Assembly: GCF_017115095.1 (NCBI RefSeq)
Contig: NZ_JABXKI010000037.1
Location: 1-41,321 of the forward strand
Direction: 5' to 3'
Origin: Nostoc sp. NMS4
GTDB lineage: Bacteria > Cyanobacteriota > Cyanobacteriia > Cyanobacteriales > Nostocaceae
DNA length: 41,321 bases
In this document: piece by piece, positions 35,506-41,321 of the stretch
Numbering within the stretch: position 1 is the first letter of the stretch
Layout: every line of letters begins with the position of its first letter
Notes under the pieces: generated by a model
The model's database searches: none
The model's input: the letters and a program-made list of their open reading frames with translations, nothing else
Told to the model about the DNA's origin: nothing
Program-made: the position numbers and the translations under genes

Positions 35506-36216
35506 CTATAGTCGATTCTTAGTAGGAATCACAATCATCGAGAAATAGGGTACTTCATCTGGATTAACTTCATCCAGGGGTACGATGCGTTGCTGTGATG
35601 TTGATGCCCGCTCAATATATCTTGCCCGTGATGCTAGCCCTAATTTATGCAAGATATCCCGTACTTTGGTAAAATGACGGCCTAGCTTCATAATTGCGGC
35701 GGCATCAGTCATCAGCAGATGTGTAGTCAGTTCTTCTGCTGGTAGTGGGGCGGGTAAGACTGTGAGGATATCGGTGTAGTAAGTAAAAGGTACACCCAAA
35801 GCTACCGGACAAGCCATTAGCGAGGAAACTCCCGGGACAACTTCTGTTTCGTATTGGTCACATAACCGCGTGAATAGGTACATGAACGAACCATAGAAAA
35901 ATGGATCGCCCTCACATAGCACCACGACATCTCGACCGGCTGCTAAATGCTCGGCGATTGGTTCAATTTCCTGATCATAAATAGACTTGGCCTTTTCTGG
36001 CTCCAAAGCGCGAGGGAGATGAAATAGTACCTCTATTTGATGGCCAGGAAGATATTGTGCCACGATCGCTCTAGCGATACTTTGTTTATCTGTGGCTGAT
36101 TGATAAGCTACCACAGGAGCCGCACGTAATAAACGCAGTGCTTTCAGAGTCAATAGTTCGGGATCGCCTGGGCCGACACCAATTCCATAAAGACGACCTT
36201 TGGATTTCATATTCAT
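35506..36216 (-). CDS. cobI: Precorrin-2 C20-methyltransferase CobI
   Basis: This 236-residue SAM-dependent tetrapyrrole methylase has the family motifs GRLYGIGVGPGDPELLTLKA at the start, VVVLCEGDPFFYGSFMYLF near 98, VVPGVSSLMACPVALGVPF near 128, and IMKLGRHFTKVRDIL. It methylates precorrin-2 at C20 in cobalamin synthesis. Its ATG overlaps the cobH stop by four bases (ATGA), so translation is coupled. It is the last gene of the visible cobG-cobH-cobI unit. The ancestral-looking length suggests full function. Confidence 0.94.
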   Translation of the reverse strand: MNMKSKGRLYGIGVGPGDPELLTLKALRLLRAAPVVAYQSATDKQSIARAIVAQYLPGHQIEVLFHLPRALEPEKAKSIYDQEIEPIAEHLAAGRDVVVLCEGDPFFYGSFMYLFTRLCDQYETEVVPGVSSLMACPVALGVPFTYYTDILTVLPAPLPAEELTTHLLMTDAAAIMKLGRHFTKVRDILHKLGLASRARYIERASTSQQRIVPLDEVNPDEVPYFSMIVIPTKNRL

Positions 36217-36839
36217 TCTTCCTCCCTTGCCAGGGCGTTAACTGCTGCTGCCGCGATCGCACTTCCACCGCGCCGACCGTGTAAGGTTAAAAATGGTACA
36301 TTCCTGTTGTCTGCTGCTAATGCGGCTTTCGATTCGGCTGCACCAACAAACCCCACTGGAAAGCCTAAGATAATTGCAGGTTTGGGCGTTCCTTCATCGA
36401 GCATTTCTAACAGTCGAAACAGGGCTGTGGGTGCATTGCCAATTGCAATTACCGATCCTTCAAGGTGCGATCGCCATAATTCTAAAGCCGCCGCCGACCT
36501 TGTAGTACCCATACTCTGAGCAAGTTCTGGCACTTCTGGCTCGTTGAGGGTACAGATAACTTGATTATTTGCAGACAACCGCCGTCTGGTAACGCCATCG
36601 GCAACCATCCGGCAATCGCATAGAATTGGCGCTCCTGCTGCCAGTGCTGCCCTTGCGGATTGTACTGCTGTTGGTGAATATCCCAAGTCTGTGATGATAT
36701 CCGTCATCCCACAGGCATGAATTAGACGCACTGCAACTTTTGCTACATCCGATGGCAGCACATCTAGGTTCGCTTCTGACCGGATAATTGCAAAAGAATT
36801 GCGGTAAATTTCGTTGGCATCTCGGATATAGTCGGGCAT
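36213..36839 (-). CDS. cobH: Precorrin-8X methylmutase CobH
   Basis: This 208-residue protein matches CobH/CbiC: FAIIRSEANLDVLPSDVAKV near 16, VRLIHACGMTDI with the catalytic-type His43, GAPILCDCRMVADGVTRRRL near 90, IGNAPTALFRLLEML, and GFPVGFVGAAESKAAL near 160. It moves a methyl group from C11 to C12 to make hydrogenobyrinic (or cobyrinic) acid. It sits between cobG (179 bp upstream) and cobI (4-bp overlap). Confidence 0.95.
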   Translation of the reverse strand: MPDYIRDANEIYRNSFAIIRSEANLDVLPSDVAKVAVRLIHACGMTDIITDLGYSPTAVQSARAALAAGAPILCDCRMVADGVTRRRLSANNQVICTLNEPEVPELAQSMGTTRSAAALELWRSHLEGSVIAIGNAPTALFRLLEMLDEGTPKPAIILGFPVGFVGAAESKAALAADNRNVPFLTLHGRRGGSAIAAAAVNALAREEE

Positions 36840-37018
36840 TCAATTTGGGATTTTAGATTTGGGATTTTGGATTGATTAGTTAGTATAGATACTTCTTTTT
36901 CAATAGAAGAATACCTAATTAATTAACCGCAGTAGACGCTTTGCGGCTACTCTACGAGAACGCTAAGAGCGAACCCGCAGGGTGGCACAGAGAACACAGA
37001 GTCAGAGAAAGGGAGGAA

Positions 37019-38674
37019 TCATCTGTATTTATCTATGGTTCCATTTTCTAAGTATTTATTAAATAACTGGTGTAATTGTGCGATCGCATAGCGATTAGCA
37101 AATTCCCCAAAGGATTGATCGGAATTTAAGCGTTGAATTTTATATACATCTAGCATCCGCTCTATTAATGCAGTTAGTTCGGCAAAAGTTACATATTGAT
37201 ATAGTTCGCGTCCGAATTTGTGCTTGCTGTCACCAACATAAACGTGATAGCCTTCCACAGTTTCATTGTCAGCCTCAATGCTGACACCAAGGAGAGTAAT
37301 ATCACTCTTGCCATGCTGGGCGCAAGATTTTTCGCAGCCAGTGAAGTGGATATTAACTGGGTAATCGATAGTCAGGCGAGTTTTAAGATACTCTGCTAAT
37401 GCCAACGCATGATTTTTGGTATCTGTAGCAGAAGCGGCGCAACCCTTTTTTCCAGAACAGGCAATTAATGCCCCCTTGATGTTGGTTGCTGAAGAATCTA
37501 ATCCTAATAAAGTAATTTGACTTTCGACATCAGCAACCCATTGCTGAGGAATATCTGTAAGGAGCAAATTTTGCCAAGGGGTTAACCTGAGAGTTCCACT
37601 ACCGTATTTTGCTGCTAAATCTGCTAAACCCCGCATCTGTCTACTCTGCAATCGCCCAAGAGGTAAGACGACACCAATGTAAAATAAGCCTTGCTGACGT
37701 TGGGGATGGATGCCAATATGCTGATATTTTTTTCCCTTGCCTTGGTCTACGGTGTACACACATCTTGGTAATGAAGCGCAAACCCTGGATTTACCCCCCT
37801 TATTCCCCCCTTGCAAAGGGGGGAAATATCCGGTTCCCGGTTCTCCCCCTTGCCAAGGGGGAGTTAGAGGGGGTGAGAAGGACTTGTGTGTGTGTGTACA
37901 CCGTAGCTTGCCTTCCTGGGGGAGTAGGTCTTTTCTGATTTCACTGTACAAAAGAGAAAAAGGTAAACGCTGTTCAACTTCCTGAAGATAATTTTCACAG
38001 CCCAAAGTATTCAATAACTCTAAGAGACGGAGCCGCCGCTTATTGGTAGTATGACTATAAGCTAGATAGACATCCGTTAAAGCTGCCAAGACGGGCAAAC
38101 ATTCCTCTGGTGATAATAAAATTCCTGTATCGCTGGGCGGTTGACCCTTCTCGCCGACACTGAGATAGAGGCGAAAATAAACATTACCATTAACTAAGAC
38201 AGCAGCAAAGGCGATATCATTTAAGCGATCGCACACCCGAATTATCCCACCACCATCAAAGCAAACGCTAAATTTTGCCGACAGTCCCGAAAGCGCCGGA
38301 TGTGCAGCAATATAATTATCCCAACCTTCGACAAAAGGGCGAGTGTCGATTAATTCCTGGGGATCGATGCCAGCAGTCGGACTGGTCATAATATTACGGA
38401 TTTGGTCTACAACTGTATTGTCAGAACCCAATCCCATATTTTGTAGGTACTTCAAAACCTCAGCATTTATCCCCGTGCGGATTTCACGAACTTGTAGGTT
38501 AGCTCGATTAGTCACATCTATATAGCCGCCACCATGCTGTTCTGCTATATCTGCGATCGCACAGCACTGCTGACTACTAATAATTCCACCTGGTATTCTA
38601 ATACGAGATAATATACCATCTGCGGCGGGAGTAGCATAAAACAAGCCAGGACAAGTGGCAAATCCAGAAACCAA
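37019..38674 (-). CDS. cobG: CobG-like precorrin-3B synthase with 57-residue MITE insert
   Basis: This 551-residue homologue of nitrite/sulfite reductases has two half-domains (SRIRIPGGIISSQQCCAIAD, then GVVLPLGRLQSRQMRGLADL) and the cluster ligands ACSGKKGC and TGCEKSC (Cys-x5-Cys, Cys-x3-Cys). CobG uses them to form precorrin-3B in the aerobic cobalamin pathway. The frame is open to 38812, but the first 46 codons are riboswitch; a TTG at 38674 lies eight bases after AAGGAG and gives a normal N-terminus (VSGFATCPGLFY). Between QEGK and GKKYQHIG there are 57 residues (from LRCTHTHKS to CVYTVDQGK) encoded by a family A MITE and its target duplication. Without them the protein is 494 residues. 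Function with the insert is unproven. Confidence 0.88.
   Translation of the reverse strand: MVSGFATCPGLFYATPAADGILSRIRIPGGIISSQQCCAIADIAEQHGGGYIDVTNRANLQVREIRTGINAEVLKYLQNMGLGSDNTVVDQIRNIMTSPTAGIDPQELIDTRPFVEGWDNYIAAHPALSGLSAKFSVCFDGGGIIRVCDRLNDIAFAAVLVNGNVYFRLYLSVGEKGQPPSDTGILLSPEECLPVLAALTDVYLAYSHTTNKRRLRLLELLNTLGCENYLQEVEQRLPFSLLYSEIRKDLLPQEGKLRCTHTHKSFSPPLTPPWQGGEPGTGYFPPLQGGNKGGKSRVCASLPRCVYTVDQGKGKKYQHIGIHPQRQQGLFYIGVVLPLGRLQSRQMRGLADLAAKYGSGTLRLTPWQNLLLTDIPQQWVADVESQITLLGLDSSATNIKGALIACSGKKGCAASATDTKNHALALAEYLKTRLTIDYPVNIHFTGCEKSCAQHGKSDITLLGVSIEADNETVEGYHVYVGDSKHKFGRELYQYVTFAELTALIERMLDVYKIQRLNSDQSFGEFANRYAIAQLHQLFNKYLENGTIDKYR
37747..37906. mobile_element. MITE family A, copy 3, inside cobG (160 bp)
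   Basis: The ends are CTACGGTGTACACACATCTT and TTGTGTGTGTGTACACCGTAG. Direct repeats CTTGCCTTGGT (37736-37746) and CTTGCCTTCCT (37907-37917) flank it, 9 of 11 identical. Element plus duplication is 171 bp, a multiple of three, and no stop occurs in the cobG frame. The interior differs from copies 1 and 2 and contains two CCCCCTTGCAAAGGGGG-type palindromes. Confidence 0.92.
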
Positions 38675-38739
38675 ATTTAGAACTCCTTCCCCGTGCAACG
38701 CAGGGAGTAGACGGTGAGTGTGTCTTGAGGACATCCTGA

Positions 38740-38880
38740 GAGTTGGCATTCTGACTTGGGTAATCCCATCACAGCTGCGGCACAGTCCCGGAATTTCACC
38801 GGAGTTTCCCAACTCCCAGCTTGAGTAATTTAGATTTTGTTTAGGTTATAGATTTAAACCAGACATCATCCAGATAATTA
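38740..38880 (-). promoter_or_regulatory. Cobalamin riboswitch upstream of cobG
   Basis: Read on the minus strand, the conserved adenosylcobalamin riboswitch core is present: GGGAAACTCCGGTGAAATTC, then CGGGACTGTGCCGCAGCTGTGATGGG in part, and AGTCAGAATGCC closing the aptamer at about 38745-38756. The 5' boundary is less certain (placed near 38880). It should lower cobG-cobH-cobI expression when cobalamin is plentiful. Its placement shows that the ATG at 38812 lies inside the aptamer and is not the real start. Confidence 0.85.
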
Positions 38881-39122
38881 TCTTACATTACTATTGCGAT
38901 AAATTTTACCTGAGCTTATTCACTACCGATCGAAAGATATAGCTCTTGAAGCTAGTGGTCTCTCAAAATTAATGAAACAGACTACTAGTCTATAAATTGA
39001 ATTTAGTCATGGCTACAGGCAGGGATGCTTGAGCCTTTTTGCTGCAAAACTTGCTTTAGAAAAAGTTAGCCGGTCTAAGTTGAGGTTTTTTCGGACTCAT
39101 GCTTTTTTGAATTTTGAATTGC

Positions 39123-40283
39123 TTATACAGGCTGTGGTTTGAGTAAATCTGTTTTGGTAACAAATTCACTGAATGTACTTGCAACCTGCTGCGGTAATGC
39201 AATGCCTGGGGTTTGCACTGGTAAGCGGGGAAATAATAATTCTGCGACTCGATAAGCTTCTTCGAGATGGGGATACCCTGAGAAAACGAAAGTATCAATT
39301 CCTAAATCGGCATATTCCAGCATTCGCGCTGCAACTGTCTCTGGATCTCCAACTAAGGCAGTCCCAGCACCTCCACGCACTAAGCCAACACCTGCCCATA
39401 AGTTGGGGCTAATTTCTAAGTTTTTACGTTCGCGTAGCGTGCCGGAGGCAACCTCGCCATTGTGTAGTTGGGTCATGCGACGTTGTCCTTCTGATTCCGA
39501 CTCAGCAAACCGCCGATGTGCAGCCGCGATCGCCTCATCATCGACATACTGAATTAGTTCATTGGCCGCATCCCAAGCTTTTTGCGTAGTTTCGCGGACT
39601 ATAACGTGCATCCGAATCCCAAAGCGTACCGTTCTACCTTGTTCTGCTGCTAATTGGCGTACCTTTGCAATCTTTTGGGCAACTTGATGTGGTGGTTCAC
39701 CCCAAGTTAAATACACATCAATGTGTTTGGCAGCAACTTGGAGCGCCGCATCTGAAGAACCACCAAAATATAAGGTGGGGTAAGGCTTTTGTACGGGAGG
39801 GAATTGGAGTTTTGCGCCTTGAACTTGCAAGTGGCGACCATTAAAGGTTACTTCGTCACCTTGCATGAGCGATCGCCAAATTGTCAAAAACTCATCTGTG
39901 AGTTCATAACGCTGATCGTGATCTAAGAAAATCCCATCTTTTGCAAGTTCTTTTGTATCGCCACCAGTGACAACATTCAGAATAATTCGACCATTAGAAA
40001 TCTGGTCAAAAGTCGCAGCCATCCTAACTGCCAAAGAAGGCGACATAATTGCCGGACGAAAGGCTACGAGAAACCGCAAGCGTTCTGTAACTGAAATTAA
40101 TGAAGTAGCTACAATCCAAGTATCCTGTTTTTGTCCAGTACCAATCAGCATCCCACCATAACCCAATTTATCAACAGCTTGGGCGATTTGCTGCATATAG
40201 GGATAAGTGGCTGGTCGTCTGCCGATTGTAGTACCTAAATAACGCTCATCTCCCTGTGTCGGCAAATACCAAAAAACTTCCAT
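39123..40283 (-). CDS. ssuD: FMNH2-dependent alkanesulfonate monooxygenase
   Basis: This 386-residue bacterial-luciferase-type monooxygenase is typical of Ssu[21 protein letters not shown] at the start, [93 protein letters not shown] and [19 protein letters not shown]. It uses reduced flavin and oxygen to split alkanesulfonates into aldehyde and sulfite, for use as a sulfur source. It follows ssuA by 17 bp on the same strand. The flavin reductase (SsuE) is not in the window. Confidence 0.95.
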   Translation of the reverse strand: MEVFWYLPTQGDERYLGTTIGRRPATYPYMQQIAQAVDKLGYGGMLIGTGQKQDTWIVATSLISVTERLRFLVAFRPAIMSPSLAVRMAATFDQISNGRIILNVVTGGDTKELAKDGIFLDHDQRYELTDEFLTIWRSLMQGDEVTFNGRHLQVQGAKLQFPPVQKPYPTLYFGGSSDAALQVAAKHIDVYLTWGEPPHQVAQKIAKVRQLAAEQGRTVRFGIRMHVIVRETTQKAWDAANELIQYVDDEAIAAAHRRFAESESEGQRRMTQLHNGEVASGTLRERKNLEISPNLWAGVGLVRGGAGTALVGDPETVAARMLEYADLGIDTFVFSGYPHLEEAYRVAELLFPRLPVQTPGIALPQQVASTFSEFVTKTDLLKPQPV

Positions 40284-40300
40284 TTTCCTATCTCCTGGCG

Positions 40301-41321
40301 CTATTTCTGGCTAATGGTTTCCGGTGTTATAGCTGCATATTGTTCGCTAGTCAGCATCGCTTCTTTAATATTAATTGGCTTAGGTATCACTTTTTCTTTG
40401 GCAAACAAATCTGCAATCTTCTGTTGATTTTCCATGATTTCTGGCGTAATTGGTCTTAAACCATAAGTTCGCCTTTCAACCATTGTTGTTAAAATATCTT
40501 CATCAATTTTCAGATGAGGAATAATAAGTTTCACAACTTCCGCTCGGTTTTTCTCACCCCATTTACCTGTGTTATCTATCTCCTCAAGAACTAATCGCAC
40601 TAATTTCGGATTTTCTGTGGCAAATTTTCGCGCCGCCATGTAATATCCGCCCTGAGTAGCAATGCCACTAGCATCTCTCAAAACACGAGCATTTGCCTTT
40701 TTTTGGGCTACTGCTAAATAAGGGTCCCAAGTTACCCAGGCATCAATTTTTCCTTGAATAAAAGCATCACGGGCTTCTGAAGGAGGGAGGCTAATAGCTT
40801 GAATATCACTATATTTCAAACCAGCCTCTTCCAAAGCTTTTATTAATAAGTAATGGGAAGCAGAACCCTTTTGAAAAACTATTTTTTTACCTTTGAGATC
40901 GGCTAAATTCCGAATCGGTGAATTATTTTGGACGATAATTCCGCTTCCTTTACCAGTACTGGGTTTATTACTAGCAACATAAACTAAAGATGTACCAGCT
41001 GCTTGGGCAAATATCGGCGGAGTCTCGCCTACAGAGCCAATATCAACCCTACCCACATTCATCGCTTCCATCAGTTGTGGCCCGGCGGCAAATTGTGCCC
41101 ATTCCACGGAAACACCTAAAGGTTTTAGACGCTTTTCGATCAATCCTTTAAGTCTGACAATATCCCCAGAAGTCTGATATCCCATACGGACAGTTTTGGT
41201 TTTCAAGCCAGTGGTTTCATTTTCTGCTTTTGGGGTTTGGACTGAGCAACTAATTAAGGTTATTGAGATTGTTAATAATCCAGGTAATAAAAATAGTGAA
41301 AAACCTTGGAAAATATTAATT
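40301..41321 (-). CDS. ssuA: Aliphatic sulfonate ABC transporter binding lipoprotein SsuA (5' end outside window)
   Basis: The frame is open through the right edge, so the start codon lies beyond the window. The visible N-terminus is a lipoprotein signal ([19 protein letters not shown], with the Cys after LIS as lipidation site), followed by the binding domain: [57 protein letters not shown] and [15 protein letters not shown]. It should capture sulfonates outside the cytoplasmic membrane for an SsuBC permease. The TTG at 41206 sometimes taken as a start lies after the signal peptide and is wrong. It pairs with ssuD 17 bp downstream. Confidence 0.92.
   Translation of the reverse strand, partial: INIFQGFSLFLLPGLLTISITLISCSVQTPKAENETTGLKTKTVRMGYQTSGDIVRLKGLIEKRLKPLGVSVEWAQFAAGPQLMEAMNVGRVDIGSVGETPPIFAQAAGTSLVYVASNKPSTGKGSGIIVQNNSPIRNLADLKGKKIVFQKGSASHYLLIKALEEAGLKYSDIQAISLPPSEARDAFIQGKIDAWVTWDPYLAVAQKKANARVLRDASGIATQGGYYMAARKFATENPKLVRLVLEEIDNTGKWGEKNRAEVVKLIIPHLKIDEDILTTMVERRTYGLRPITPEIMENQQKIADLFAKEKVIPKPINIKEAMLTSEQYAAITPETISQK

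Noticed and set aside
38940-38990. CTAGTGG and ACTAGTC near ssuD as a second copy of the CCACTAGTAC element
   Set aside because: Only 7-8 bases match at each end and the inner sequence is unrelated.

Overview
The window looks like chromosome from a filamentous, heterocyst-type cyanobacterium close to Nostoc. HIP1 octamers (GCGATCGC) are scattered throughout. The genes are cyanobacterial (ferredoxin-dependent nirA and narB with their partners nirB and narM, ndhM, ntcB), and intergenic DNA is packed with short palindromic repeats typical of Nostoc. The MFS-type nitrate transporter NrtP, instead of the ABC transporter NrtABCD, recalls Nostoc punctiforme. No rRNA, tRNA, CRISPR array or intact transposase gene was seen.

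Layout. 1-3032 (minus): the edge of an extracellular contractile injection (phage-tail-like) cluster, with a small accessory gene, a gp19-type tail tube gene and a large repeat protein that runs off the left edge. 3421-16556: nitrate assimilation region, with ntcB, a secreted Gly/Thr-repeat protein, nirB (HEAT repeats), a petC4-like Rieske lipoprotein, then nirA-nrtP-narB on the plus strand, a PsiE-like membrane protein and narM. A consensus NtcA site with a correctly spaced -10 box and a strong dyad, possibly for NtcB, precede nirA. 16748-24632: a DJ-1/PfpI protein, then a phospho-signalling group: FHA-PrsW membrane protease, an unknown 215-aa protein, a CHAT-FHA caspase-like protein and a zinc-ribbon PP2C phosphatase. 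25218-32577: ndhM, a small unknown gene, a REC-LuxR response regulator, a PAS-GGDEF-EAL protein and a PHP phosphoesterase with a clear terminator. 32652-35249 (minus): arsenic operon arsR-acr3-arsC-arsH. 35506-38880 (minus): cobalamin riboswitch followed by cobG-cobH-cobI. 39123-41321 (minus): ssuA (5' end outside the window) and ssuD for sulfonate use.

The most unusual feature is the set of small non-autonomous repeats and what they have done to genes. One family (terminal inverted repeat CTACGGTGTACACACA) has three copies, each flanked by an 11-bp direct repeat. One copy sits inside cobG, and element plus duplication is exactly 171 bp, adding 57 residues in frame. nirA carries a separate in-frame palindromic insert of about 33 codons, and narB a purine-rich low-complexity insert. 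A second family with GAATTCAGGAGTCAG-type ends has four copies. Reading frames survive in all three enzymes, so the window shows repeated in-frame protein extension by small mobile repeats.
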